DNA of 36,801 nucleotides, from contig JAVBUR010000110.1 in assembly GCA_031555145.1 (NCBI GenBank), positions 1-36,801 on the forward strand. Direction: 5' to 3'. Position 1 is the first letter of the stretch. Each line of letters starts with the position of its first letter. Positions 25,049 to 34,556 of the stretch are shown piece by piece. The notes below the pieces were generated by a model, which did no database searches, was not told where the DNA came from, and saw nothing but the letters and a program-made list of their open reading frames with translations. Both the position numbers and the translations under genes were made by a program. Origin of the DNA: JAJDIA01 sp031555145 (GTDB lineage Bacteria; Bacteroidota; Bacteroidia; Bacteroidales; Tannerellaceae).

Positions 25049-28000
25049 ATGCGAAACAAATCTTTTTTGCATCCTCCAAAGCTATCGGTGTTTCTATTGG
25101 TATGTTTTGGGCTTTTCTATCCGCTTGTACAAGTGAAGACTTTCTCTCAGGTGAAAGAGTTTACAGTAAAAGGGGTGGTGAAAGATGCCACGGCAACTTT
25201 GCCTGGAGTGAACATTCAGGAAAAAGGCTCTATGAATGGGGCTATTACCGATCTGGACGGCAACTATGTGCTAAGGGTGAGCAACCAAAATGCCATATTG
25301 GTCTTCACGTATATTGGCTATGAGCCCCAAGAAGTGAAGGTAAATGGTAAAGAAGTGGTGAATGTAACGATGGCTGAAAATTCCTATAATCTGGAAAACA
25401 TCGTCGTAATCGGTTATGGTACAGCTAAGAAGAAGGACCTGACAGGAGCCATCTCTTCTGTAAAGGCGGAAAAACTATCTGCGGAGGCTCCTCGTTCGGT
25501 GACCGACCTTTTACGGGGTAATTCGGCCGGGGTGAATATCACGCTGGCAAACAATGCGAAGGGTGACGCCAATATACAGATTCGTGGTAAAAACACATTG
25601 ACGGCTGAATCTACCCCGCTGATCGTATTGGATGGTACTATTTTTGAAGGTTCAATGGCTGATATCAACCCCAGCGATATCCTTTCGGTAGACATCCTTA
25701 AAGATGCGAGTTCGGCTGCTGTTTACGGTGCAAAGTCAGCCAGTGGTGTGGTTATGATCAATACAAAAAGAGGAAAAAGCGGAAAGCCTCAGATTAACTT
25801 TAATACAAGTATTGGGGTAATGACTCCGGGACGTATGCCAAGCGTGTTAAGCCCGGAGCAGTTTCTGCAATTCCGGTATGATTATGAAGTGGGTAAGAAT
25901 TCAGATGCCTATCTGGCGCAATATCCGCAAATGTTTGTGGCTCCGGACAAGTTGAATGGTGTTGACCAGTTGACATGGTATAACTACGACAAAAAAACGC
26001 CTGCCACATCCGTCACTCAGGAAGACCTGACTCGTACATGGTTGACCCGTTTGGAGTTGAAGGCACCTGAAATTGACAACTATTTGGCTAATAATATTAC
26101 TGATTGGCAGGATAAAGTGTTCCAAAACGGATTGCAACAAGACTACAATGTGAGTATCTCAAATAATAAAGAAGACGTATCTTATTATTGGTCGATGGGC
26201 TATGCAAATCGTGAAGGGATGGTTACCGATCAGAAATATGATATTTTCCGTACCCGGTTGAATCTGGAATCTAAAGTGGCCAGATTCCTCACCGTTGGGG
26301 TGAATGCAAACTTCTCCTCCCGGAATGAAACCTATTTTTCGGGAAAAGATAGTGATAAAGATAGGTTCTTATACGCATCATGGGGACAAATGGTAAATAT
26401 ATCCCCGTATGGATCGGATAATATGGCTGACCTTGACAGCCCTTACCGTAAGTATCCGACAGGCGACCAGACTCCGGTAAATCCATTCTTCGACCAATCG
26501 TATCGTGACCGGAAGGATTTGTATAATACATTGAATGCAAACATTTATGCAAAAGTGTCATTGCCCTTTGGCATTGAGTATCAGATGAATTTCTTGCCCT
26601 ATTACTATTGGAGGGAATATTATTATCATGAATCTTCAGCACATCCTGACTGGGCGGCCAAAGGTGGTGAAGCCATGCGTGAACATACAAAAAGATTTTC
26701 ATGGCAGGTGGATAATATTATCCGCTGGAAAAAGGCATTCAATAACATCCATAATGTAGAAGTTACCTTACTTGCCAATGCGGAAAAGGCTCAATCGTGG
26801 AGATCAAGAATGACGGCGACGGGTTTTGTGCCCAGTGATATACTCGGTTACCATCGTGTACAGGCCGGAACCACTCCTCCCAAGTTGGAATCGGACGACT
26901 GGTATCAAACCGGGGATGCGCTGATGGGACGTTTGTTTTATTCGCTTATGGATAAATATATGTTGACAGCATCTGTCAGACGTGATGGTTACTCTGCTTT
27001 TGGACAAAAAAATCCGCGTGCCATCTTCCCGGCTGTCGCTTTAGGGTGGGTGTTTACATCTGAAAAGTTTGCTGAGCCCATACAACATTGGTTTAACTAC
27101 GGAAAATTACGTGTATCCTGGGGTGAGAACGGTAACAGGGATATCGGGCGTTATGACGCGTTGTCTGATATGACATCCGGCCCGCATCCGTATATCAACC
27201 AAAGTGGTGGTATCTATACTTCCTCCCAGTTGTATGTCAACAGAATGTCTAATCCCAACTTGAAATGGGAAAGAACCACAGCTATCAATATCGGGTTGGA
27301 TTTCGGTATTTTAGATGAGTTATTGAGTGGTTCTATCGACTTCTATAATAATACGACCAATGATTTGCTGGTGAAGCGGAAACTTCCCGAAATCACAGGT
27401 TTTACTGATGTGTTATCTAATCTGGGACAATTAGAAAACAAGGGGCTCGAAATTACGTTGAATTCCACTCCCGTCCGTATCGATAATTTTGAATGGAATA
27501 CTTCCGTCAATTTCTTTATGAACCGTCGTAAACTGAAAAAATTGTATGGAGATATGGTGGATGTGCTGGATGAGAATGATAATGTAATCGGGAGAAAAGA
27601 AGCCGACGATCCTACCAACGGATGGTTTATCGGACAGGACCCTGACCGTATATGGGAATTTGAACGTGACGGTGTATGGCAATTGGGCGAAGAAAAGGAA
27701 GCCGCTGTATATGGGTTGGCTCCTGGCGACTTAAAGTATATTGACCAGAATGGCGATGGTGTAATGACGAATGCCGATAAGGTATTCCAGGGTTACCGCT
27801 CTCCCCGGTTCAATTGGTCATGGCGTAACGAGTTCCGGTTCTATAAGAACATTTCGTTGTCATCCTTAATTTACTCTGCATGGGGGCATTATGCTGTTTT
27901 CAATTGGGTTTCAAACACGAACGCTTTCCCCGATCGTTGTACGAACTATGTGTTCCCACGATGGACCAAAGATAACCCCAATAACGAATGGGCTCGTATC

Positions 28001-28264
28001 GGATCTAAAAACCTCGGCACCAATTATCTGAACAGATCGTTTATCCGGGTAGATAATATTACACTGTCTTATAGTGTTCCCGCCTCTTTTACGAAGAAGA
28101 TTGGTGTGACAGACTTAAGGCTATCCGGTTCGGTGCGTAATCCGTTTATGTTTGCACCTGATTGGAAATTCTGGGATCCGGAAAAGAACACTTCTGACCT
28201 GAAAAATGCGGATGCGCAACATTCTCCTATTTCTTATACCTTAGGGATAAGCTTTAATTTGTAA
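25049..28264 (+). CDS. SusC/RagA family TonB-dependent outer-membrane transporter
   Basis: A 1071-residue outer-membrane barrel importing an oligosaccharide or glycoside with energy from TonB. Signal peptide about 1-34; a carboxypeptidase-regulatory-like domain at about 38-110 (VKGVVKDA...LPGVNI...YVLRV); a TonB box/plug beginning VVIGYGTAKKKDLTGAIS and containing QIRGKNTL and SVDILKDASSAAVYGAKSASGVVMINTKRG; then the barrel, ending in SYTLGISFNL. There is no STN domain, so it is not part of an anti-sigma circuit, which agrees with control by the AraC protein. The SusD gene follows after 25 bases. Confidence 0.97.
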   Translation: MRNKSFLHPPKLSVFLLVCFGLFYPLVQVKTFSQVKEFTVKGVVKDATATLPGVNIQEKGSMNGAITDLDGNYVLRVSNQNAILVFTYIGYEPQEVKVNGKEVVNVTMAENSYNLENIVVIGYGTAKKKDLTGAISSVKAEKLSAEAPRSVTDLLRGNSAGVNITLANNAKGDANIQIRGKNTLTAESTPLIVLDGTIFEGSMADINPSDILSVDILKDASSAAVYGAKSASGVVMINTKRGKSGKPQINFNTSIGVMTPGRMPSVLSPEQFLQFRYDYEVGKNSDAYLAQYPQMFVAPDKLNGVDQLTWYNYDKKTPATSVTQEDLTRTWLTRLELKAPEIDNYLANNITDWQDKVFQNGLQQDYNVSISNNKEDVSYYWSMGYANREGMVTDQKYDIFRTRLNLESKVARFLTVGVNANFSSRNETYFSGKDSDKDRFLYASWGQMVNISPYGSDNMADLDSPYRKYPTGDQTPVNPFFDQSYRDRKDLYNTLNANIYAKVSLPFGIEYQMNFLPYYYWREYYYHESSAHPDWAAKGGEAMREHTKRFSWQVDNIIRWKKAFNNIHNVEVTLLANAEKAQSWRSRMTATGFVPSDILGYHRVQAGTTPPKLESDDWYQTGDALMGRLFYSLMDKYMLTASVRRDGYSAFGQKNPRAIFPAVALGWVFTSEKFAEPIQHWFNYGKLRVSWGENGNRDIGRYDALSDMTSGPHPYINQSGGIYTSSQLYVNRMSNPNLKWERTTAINIGLDFGILDELLSGSIDFYNNTTNDLLVKRKLPEITGFTDVLSNLGQLENKGLEITLNSTPVRIDNFEWNTSVNFFMNRRKLKKLYGDMVDVLDENDNVIGRKEADDPTNGWFIGQDPDRIWEFERDGVWQLGEEKEAAVYGLAPGDLKYIDQNGDGVMTNADKVFQGYRSPRFNWSWRNEFRFYKNISLSSLIYSAWGHYAVFNWVSNTNAFPDRCTNYVFPRWTKDNPNNEWARIGSKNLGTNYLNRSFIRVDNITLSYSVPASFTKKIGVTDLRLSGSVRNPFMFAPDWKFWDPEKNTSDLKNADAQHSPISYTLGISFNL

Positions 28265-28289
28265 TTGCTAAATAAATAATATCAAAAAT

Positions 28290-30188
28290 ATGAAACGGAA
28301 AATAGTTAGAAATAGTGTCGTGATCGCATTCACTGCATTAGTCACCGTTTTATCCGGATGCAGCGACGAATGGTTGACGCCGAAGCCGCTGTCGTTTTAT
28401 ACTCCGGAAAACTCCTATGTTGATGCCGCCGGTTTTTATTCGGCATTGACCACTTGCGAACGAAACATGCGCCACGAATTTTTTGGCGATGCAGCTCCTA
28501 TACTGACCGAAATGATACACTCTGATTTAGCGGTCGAAGGGACGACGGATAAAGCCGGCCCTCAAATGAATATGGATGTGTCTCTGTTGCCCGACGTGGA
28601 GTTGAATCATAATGACAGGACGAAAGTCGGTTGGTATTGGTATGAAGGCTATAAAGGTATTAAATATGCCAATGTAGTTATTGCACAGATTGATAATGCC
28701 CAATATAAGGATGAGGCCGAGCGAAACGCGGTATTAGGAACTGCTTATTTCCATCGGGCTTACCGATACAATAAACTGGTACATCAATTTGGGGACATTC
28801 CTTACTTGGATTGGGAAATTACAGCTCCAAAGTTCGATTTTTACTCCTATGACCGTTGGACGATACTGGAACGGATGAAAACCGATATGGAGTTCGCTTA
28901 TCAATGGGTGCCTGCCAAGGTTGACAGGGGCCGTACATCAAAAGCGGCTTGTGGAGTGCTGCTGATGAAAATTTGTATGGCGCTTTGCGACTTCGACCGT
29001 GCCATTCAGGTGGGAAAAGAGATTACTGCAGCAAATCCGCTGATGACTTCCCGTTTTACTACCGCAAAAACGAAACCGAATACCAACCTGATGTTCGATT
29101 TGCATAGCGTGGAGGCTAAATTAGATATGACGAATACCGAGGGGTTGATGTATGTGGTCTCTTATCCCGAATTTGATGGCTCCGATCGAATCTATACCAT
29201 GCGGAACGGTGTTCCTTTCTGGAATTCAGGTAATATGAAAACCCCTGATGGTAAAGCCGGGACGAATCAGACACTCGATCCGAAAGAAACGGATTCGTCT
29301 TTGGATAATAATCGAAATTATGGACGCGGTATCGGTCGTTTACGCCCACAATGGTATTTTACCAATACCATTTGGACGGAAAAGGAGAAAAATGACATGC
29401 GTGGTATTTACAACCAGGACAGTTGGAAGAGACCCGAAGATTTGAAGTATAACCATCCTTCCTTGTTAAGCGCAGGCAGTGAATGGTACGGTAAAAACAT
29501 TGTCAAACCGGCTGCTATGTCGCCCGAAGATACCATTCGTTGTTGGTTCTCATGGCCTCATTACAAGCTGTTTGTCCCCGATCCGTTGCAAGCGCAGTGG
29601 AATGGTGGTGAATCACCCTGGTACGTTTATCGTACCGCCGAGGTATGGCTGATGTTGGGCGAATGTTATTATTGGAAGAATCAGTTGGATGAAGCCGCCG
29701 CCGCTTTGAACGTAGTTAGGACGCGAGCCGGAGCTGATCCGCTGACGGGATCGGATATCAACATAGGCGCCATATTGGATGAACGTGCCCGTGAATTATA
29801 TTATGAAGAAAACCGCCACGTGGAACTCTCGCGTATTTCCTATACGTATGCCAAAACAGGAAAGCCTTGCGAAATAATGGGCGGACGGGTATATAAATTA
29901 GAAAATATTTCCGGTCCCGGCGGTACGAACTCGAATGTGAAGCAGATAGGTGTTAATTTCTGGTATGACCGTATCATGGCTACTTCAAACTTCTATAATA
30001 AAGGGGTTGTTCACAAATGGGCGGAATACAAGATCAGCGTACATCATATGTTGTGGCCGGTTCCTGCTGGTGCAATTACATCGAATACATTGGGTGTTAT
30101 CAATCAAAATATCGGTTATCCGGGTGCGGAGGATAATAAACCGCCGTTGAAAGTTCCGGCAGAAGGCACAGTAATGGGGCCTCAGTAA
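28290..30188 (+). CDS. SusD/RagB family surface glycan-binding lipoprotein
   Basis: The partner lid of the SusC transporter. The 632-residue product has a lipoprotein signal with lipobox LSGC (C24) followed by SDEW, an acidic start typical of surface-exported Bacteroidota lipoproteins. The helical TPR-like fold is visible in GTAYFHRAYRYNKLVHQFGDIPYLD and in AEVWLMLGECYYWKNQLDEAAAALNVVRTRAGADPL, followed by the C-terminal block ILDERARELYYEENRHVELSR, which is standard for SusD. At 632 residues it is at the long end of the family. A large hairpin lies 30-85 bases after its stop. Confidence 0.97.
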   Translation: MKRKIVRNSVVIAFTALVTVLSGCSDEWLTPKPLSFYTPENSYVDAAGFYSALTTCERNMRHEFFGDAAPILTEMIHSDLAVEGTTDKAGPQMNMDVSLLPDVELNHNDRTKVGWYWYEGYKGIKYANVVIAQIDNAQYKDEAERNAVLGTAYFHRAYRYNKLVHQFGDIPYLDWEITAPKFDFYSYDRWTILERMKTDMEFAYQWVPAKVDRGRTSKAACGVLLMKICMALCDFDRAIQVGKEITAANPLMTSRFTTAKTKPNTNLMFDLHSVEAKLDMTNTEGLMYVVSYPEFDGSDRIYTMRNGVPFWNSGNMKTPDGKAGTNQTLDPKETDSSLDNNRNYGRGIGRLRPQWYFTNTIWTEKEKNDMRGIYNQDSWKRPEDLKYNHPSLLSAGSEWYGKNIVKPAAMSPEDTIRCWFSWPHYKLFVPDPLQAQWNGGESPWYVYRTAEVWLMLGECYYWKNQLDEAAAALNVVRTRAGADPLTGSDINIGAILDERARELYYEENRHVELSRISYTYAKTGKPCEIMGGRVYKLENISGPGGTNSNVKQIGVNFWYDRIMATSNFYNKGVVHKWAEYKISVHHMLWPVPAGAITSNTLGVINQNIGYPGAEDNKPPLKVPAEGTVMGPQ

Positions 30189-30220
30189 TAAACGGATTTT
30201 GAATCTAAGTCTTTGTAGAT

Positions 30221-30290
30221 AAGTAGTAAGGCTGTTCAAATGGGTGACAGTTATTTGATCAGCCTTCTACTTCTCTTTACAGTCTTTTTA
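30221..30290 (+). terminator. long hairpin and T-rich tail after susD (attenuator or partial terminator)
   Basis: AAGTAGTAAGGCTG (30221-30234) pairs with CAGCCTTCTACTT (30260-30272) with one bulge, and TCAAAT pairs with ATTTGA inside it, giving a nearly continuous stem of about 19 pairs around an 11-base loop. A T-rich tail (CTTCTCTTT, then CTTTTTA) follows. It would lower expression of the downstream enzymes relative to susC/susD, or protect the susD 3' end. Confidence 0.65.
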
Positions 30291-30314
30291 ATACTAAACA
30301 ACACATATAATAAC

Positions 30315-31568
30315 ATGCAGAAATCAGGAATAATAATACTTCTTTTATTCGTATTGCATTCAGCAAATGCAGCAGTAAAGGCCGGTTTGAAGGTTGACGC
30401 AGGTGCATATGACCGGATTGATTGTGTCGTTTCTGCTGATCTCACCCGGTTCGGATTCACTTCCGGTGACGAAGTTGAACTGTATGAAATAGTGAATGGG
30501 GAAAAGAAGAAAACTCCCTGTCAATTGTCGATAACACGTAATCACCAAACGCTTCTGTTTTGGGTGTTGAACGGCGTGACAAAAGCCGGTATAAGCCGTA
30601 ACTATGTAGTGGAGACGACACATCGCCCGTCTAACGTACAACAGGCCGTGATGAAGGTCGAAGACACTGGGGATGCGTTAATCCTGAGAAAAGAAGACAA
30701 AGCGGTCATGCAATATAACTATCGTATTACTTATCCTCCAACGGGAGTCAGTATGGCTTATCGCAGAAGCGGCTATCTGCATCCTGTATATTCACCTTCA
30801 GGGAATGTACTCACCAATACCCAACCCAAGGACCATTATCACCATTATGGGATATGGAACCCATGGACACGGGTAGAATATGCCGGAAAAATATATGATT
30901 TGTGGAACCTGGGTGATAAACAGGGCACCGTACGTGCAAAAACCATTGCCAATGCGTCGCAAGGGGATGTGTTTGCCGGCTATGATGCCAAATTATCACA
31001 TTATGTATTCACCCCAACCGCTGAAAAGGAAATTATGGATGAGTGGTGGTGTGTGAAGACCTGGAATGTGCCCGAAGGTTTTCTTTGGGACTTTGAATCG
31101 GAACTGTATCCATCTACTTCCATACCATTGACTATTAAAGCGTATCGTTATGCCGGTTTTAGTTATCGGGCTACCGGTGAATGGACGAAAGAGAATTGTG
31201 AAATGATGACATCGGAAGGAAGGGATCGAAAAACGATCGACGGAACAAACGCCCGGTGGATCTATATTACCGGCCAATGTGCCGAAGGACGCTCGGGGTT
31301 ACTCTTTCTGGGGCATCCGGACAACTATAACTATCCTGAACCTTTACGTATTTGGGATGAGAAACAAAATGGTGGTAGGGGAGATGCTTTTATTAATTTT
31401 GCCCCCACTAAAAATATGGATTGGAAACTGTCTCCCGGTAAACAGTATAGCTTGAAATACCGGGTGTTTTCTTATGATGGCGAAATGACAAAGGAAAAGG
31501 CTGAAAGGCTGTGGACTGATTTTGCATTTCCTCCTCTCGTCACCGTTCATGCTGGAATTAGTAACTAA
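30315..31568 (+). CDS. exported DUF6807 (PmoA-like) protein 1
   Basis: A 418-residue exported protein of unknown activity. Signal peptide about 1-19 (IIILLLFVLHSANA). The mature part matches the PmoA/DUF6807 family: a beta-rich first domain, then DHYHHYGIWNPWTRVEYAGK, LGHPDNYNYPEPLRIW and the terminal WKLSPGKQYSLKYRVFSYDG. The clustered His and aromatic residues (HYHHYGIW) look like a sugar or metal site. The frame extends up to 30240, but that start lies inside the hairpin after susD and gives a poorer signal sequence, so I choose 30315. It neighbours a second, shorter family member 17 bases downstream. Confidence 0.87.
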   Translation: MQKSGIIILLLFVLHSANAAVKAGLKVDAGAYDRIDCVVSADLTRFGFTSGDEVELYEIVNGEKKKTPCQLSITRNHQTLLFWVLNGVTKAGISRNYVVETTHRPSNVQQAVMKVEDTGDALILRKEDKAVMQYNYRITYPPTGVSMAYRRSGYLHPVYSPSGNVLTNTQPKDHYHHYGIWNPWTRVEYAGKIYDLWNLGDKQGTVRAKTIANASQGDVFAGYDAKLSHYVFTPTAEKEIMDEWWCVKTWNVPEGFLWDFESELYPSTSIPLTIKAYRYAGFSYRATGEWTKENCEMMTSEGRDRKTIDGTNARWIYITGQCAEGRSGLLFLGHPDNYNYPEPLRIWDEKQNGGRGDAFINFAPTKNMDWKLSPGKQYSLKYRVFSYDGEMTKEKAERLWTDFAFPPLVTVHAGISN

Positions 31569-31585
31569 CTAACAAATACTTACAT

Positions 31586-32488
31586 ATGAATATGAATAAA
31601 GCATTAGCAGTGTGCATGGCACTGTGTGTGGCGGTGGGCGTATATGCCGCTTCACCGGTAGTCAACGCTACGAAAATCGGTAACCGGATTGATGTTACAA
31701 TCGGCAATACGTTTTTTACCAGTTACCGTTTTCAGCCGGATGAAAAATATCCGTTTTTCTTTCCTGTAAACGGGCCGGTCTCAGGAGCGGGGGTAACATC
31801 CATGCGTAATGGCGAATATCCTCATCATAGCTCGCTTTTCTTCGGCTGTGATCGTGTGAATGGTGGTAACTATTGGCAGGAAGGCTTGGAGCGCGGACAG
31901 ATCATATCCATTGGCGCCCGCATTGTAGAAACGGGTGGCGAACGGGTTGTTATTGAGGATGAATGTATCTGGAAACGTCCGGATGCGGATGCACCGGTGA
32001 AGGATAAGCGTAAGATCACCATATCCGCTCCTTCGGAGAAACTCTTCCAACTCGATTTTGAGATTGAGATGGAAATGTTGATGGATGTCACGATCATTAA
32101 AACGAACCATTCTTTATTCAGTGCCCGGATTGATCCGGATCTGACTGTTAAACAAGGGGGTGTAATGGTTAATGCGGAAGGTGGTAAAGCAGAGAAAGGT
32201 ACTTTCGGCGTAGGATCACCCTGGATTGATTGCTATGGCACACGCCAGACCGGTATGGAAGGTATAGCCCTCATGCAGCATCCTTCCAATCCATGGTATC
32301 CCTCTCCCTGGTTTACGAGAGATTATGGTTTTATCTCACCCACGCCTATGTATTGGCCGGAAAATGATAAAAACACGTTGCTGAAAAAAGGAGAAGTACT
32401 GAAGCTCCGCTATCGTGTGTTGGTACATGGAGGCGATAGCCAAACGGCAGGGATCGCTTCGAGATTTGAGACGTATAAATCCGAATAA
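31586..32488 (+). CDS. exported DUF6807 (PmoA-like) protein 2
   Basis: A 300-residue shorter relative of the preceding protein. Signal peptide about 1-22 (MNMNKALAVCMALCVAVGVYA). It keeps the family blocks: FPVNGPVSGAGVTSMRNGEYPHHSSLFFG (compare HYHHYGIW), MQHPSNPWYPSPWFTRDYGFISPTP and the ending LLKKGEVLKLRYRVLVHGGD. It lacks the extra N-terminal beta domain. The two copies are too different to be a recent duplication and may act at different steps or on different parts of the same substrate. Function unknown; the context points to sugar processing in the periplasm. Confidence 0.87.
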   Translation: MNMNKALAVCMALCVAVGVYAASPVVNATKIGNRIDVTIGNTFFTSYRFQPDEKYPFFFPVNGPVSGAGVTSMRNGEYPHHSSLFFGCDRVNGGNYWQEGLERGQIISIGARIVETGGERVVIEDECIWKRPDADAPVKDKRKITISAPSEKLFQLDFEIEMEMLMDVTIIKTNHSLFSARIDPDLTVKQGGVMVNAEGGKAEKGTFGVGSPWIDCYGTRQTGMEGIALMQHPSNPWYPSPWFTRDYGFISPTPMYWPENDKNTLLKKGEVLKLRYRVLVHGGDSQTAGIASRFETYKSE

Positions 32489-32511
32489 TAGATAGATATA
32501 AATTTGATGTC

Positions 32512-33321
32512 ATGGAGATTGATCTGATGAATAAAGTGGCTATTGTCACAGGTGGAGGAGGCGTGTTAGGCGGAAGTATAGCACGCAGTTTTATCGAAAA
32601 CGGCGTAAAAGTAGCTATCTTGGATATTCGCCAGGAACAGTTGGATCAACGTGTGGCCGAACTAACCGACTTGGGCGGGGAGGTGATAGGGGTTCAATGT
32701 AATGTGCTGGATATCGACAGTTTGAAGCATACGCGTGACCAGATTCTTGCCCATTGGGGACGGATCGATATATTAATCAATGCCGCAGGTGGAAATATGC
32801 CGGGTGCCACGCTGCCGGAAGATGAAACGGTGTTTGACATGAAGATTACCGATTTTACAAAGGTTACCGACCTGAACCTGAATGGAACCGTATTTCCCTG
32901 CTTGGTATTTGCCGAAGCAATGGCCAAACAAGGCGAAGGCAGTATCGTGAATATCTCTTCCATGGCGGCTTTGTCTGCTATTACGCGTGTGCCCGGTTAT
33001 TCCGTGGCTAAAAGCGGAGTGAGCATCTTTACCCAGTGGATGGCAATGGAAATGGCACTGAAATTTGGCGAAAAAATACGTGTCAATGCGTTGGCTCCCG
33101 GCTTTTTTATCGGCGATCAGAACCGGGCCGTTTTGATTAATGAAGATGGTTCCTATACCGAACGGAGCCGGAAAGTATTAGCTCGGACACCCATGAAGCG
33201 TTTTGGAGATATAAAAGAATTAAATGGACTGGTTCATTTCCTTTGCTCTACGGGTGCAAGCTTTATTACCGGGGCGATCATTCCTGTCGACGGTGGATTT
33301 AGCGCTTTTAGTGGTGTTTGA
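32512..33321 (+). CDS. SDR family D-mannonate oxidoreductase (fructuronate reductase)
   Basis: A 269-residue cytosolic short-chain dehydrogenase. The cofactor loop is TGGGGVLGG (13-21), followed by the INAAGGN block; the catalytic residues are Ser149 or Ser150 in NISSMAA and Tyr163/Lys167 in GYSVAK. The ending FITGAIIPVDGGFSAFSGV and the insert PGATLPEDETVFDMKITDF resemble SDR-type mannonate oxidoreductases, which interconvert D-fructuronate and D-mannonate and differ from the long-chain UxuB of E. coli. Its position 18 bases before uxuA supports this role. Another sugar acid substrate is possible. Confidence 0.85.
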   Translation: MEIDLMNKVAIVTGGGGVLGGSIARSFIENGVKVAILDIRQEQLDQRVAELTDLGGEVIGVQCNVLDIDSLKHTRDQILAHWGRIDILINAAGGNMPGATLPEDETVFDMKITDFTKVTDLNLNGTVFPCLVFAEAMAKQGEGSIVNISSMAALSAITRVPGYSVAKSGVSIFTQWMAMEMALKFGEKIRVNALAPGFFIGDQNRAVLINEDGSYTERSRKVLARTPMKRFGDIKELNGLVHFLCSTGASFITGAIIPVDGGFSAFSGV

Positions 33322-33339
33322 TTAATAATAAAGTATCGT

Positions 33340-34548
33340 ATGGCATTAGAAAAAGTATGGCGTTGGTTTGGCTACAAAGACACCGTCACCTTGTCGGATC
33401 TCCGGCAAATGGGCGTTGAAGGGGTCGTTACCGCATTGCATCATATTCCCACCGGAGAAATCTGGCCTGTAGAGGAGATACGTAAAGTAAAGGAATCTAT
33501 AGAGGAGTATGGCATGCGTTGGAGTGTAGTGGAGAGCCTGCCCGTAGCCGAAGGAATCAAGATATGTTCGGCAGACAGACCCCGGCTGATCTCCAATTAT
33601 ATACAATCGTTACAGAACCTGGCCGCATGTGGTATCGATACGGTATGCTACAATTTTATGCCGGTTTTGGATTGGGCGCGTACAAACCTGCACTACAAAA
33701 CTGACTCGGGCGGTGAGTCGATGTTGTTTGATTATGCGACCTTTGCCGCTTTCGATATGTATATACTGAAACGGGAGAACGCTGAAGAGGATTATCCCGA
33801 AGACGTAAGGGAACAGGCACAGTCCATTCTCTCCGGCATGTCTGTCGATGAACAGGAACAATTGGCACATAACATTATTGTGGTGACCCAGGCCTTTATT
33901 AATGGTGTAGTGGGTGAAGGCGATATGGATTATAAAATAATGTTCCTGAATTATCTGAAGACCTACCAGGCTATAGGTTGTGATCAATTGAGGAGTAACC
34001 TGTCCTTGTTTTTGCATGATGTTATCCCTGCCGCTGAGGCTTGTGGCGTCTATCTTTGCATTCATCCGGATGATCCTCCTTTCCCTTTGTTGGGATTACC
34101 GCGTATTGCCAGTACGATCGACGATTTAAAATGGATTTGTGAGCAACATGATTCAACGGCAAATGGGATCACTTTTTGCGTGGGGTCGCTTTCGGCGCGT
34201 CCGGATAACGACCTGGTGCAGATTGTAAAGGATTTGGGCGATCGCATTCATTTTATCCATCTCCGCAATACCGCTCATTTGTCTCCTTTCAGCTTTTACG
34301 AATCCGGGCATTTGTCTGGGAGCGCAGACATGTTTGCGCTAGTGAAGGCCTTATTGGAAGAACAGCTTCGCAGAAAGGCGGCAGGGCGTAAGGATACCAG
34401 GATGCCTTTCCGTCCTGATCATGGATTGAAGATATTGGATGATTACACACGTTCGTCCAATCCGGGTTATCCATTGATTGGCCGGCTGAAGGGTTTCTCT
34501 GAAATTATAGGCTTGCAAGAAGGTATTGAACGATTTCTAACACAATAA
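33340..34548 (+). CDS. uxuA: mannonate dehydratase
   Basis: Dehydrates D-mannonate to 2-keto-3-deoxy-D-gluconate in uronate breakdown; a cytosolic TIM-barrel metalloenzyme. The 402 residues match the family. The expected metal ligands are present: H242 (CIHPDDPP), C280 (FCVGS), H307 (FIHLRN) and D360 with H361 (RPDHG). The opening VWRWFGYKDTVTLSDLRQMGVEGVVTALHHIP and the ending GYPLIGRLKGFSEIIGL are family signatures. It acts directly after the SDR reductase. No KDG kinase, aldolase or glucuronate isomerase (UxaC) is encoded here, so the pathway must be completed from elsewhere. Confidence 0.97.
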   Translation: MALEKVWRWFGYKDTVTLSDLRQMGVEGVVTALHHIPTGEIWPVEEIRKVKESIEEYGMRWSVVESLPVAEGIKICSADRPRLISNYIQSLQNLAACGIDTVCYNFMPVLDWARTNLHYKTDSGGESMLFDYATFAAFDMYILKRENAEEDYPEDVREQAQSILSGMSVDEQEQLAHNIIVVTQAFINGVVGEGDMDYKIMFLNYLKTYQAIGCDQLRSNLSLFLHDVIPAAEACGVYLCIHPDDPPFPLLGLPRIASTIDDLKWICEQHDSTANGITFCVGSLSARPDNDLVQIVKDLGDRIHFIHLRNTAHLSPFSFYESGHLSGSADMFALVKALLEEQLRRKAAGRKDTRMPFRPDHGLKILDDYTRSSNPGYPLIGRLKGFSEIIGLQEGIERFLTQ

Positions 34549-34556
34549 CACATTAA

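Noticed and set aside
30240..30314. Upstream start for DUF6807 protein 1
   Set aside because: The ATG at 30240 lies inside the hairpin stem after susD, and the start at 30315 gives a normal signal peptide.
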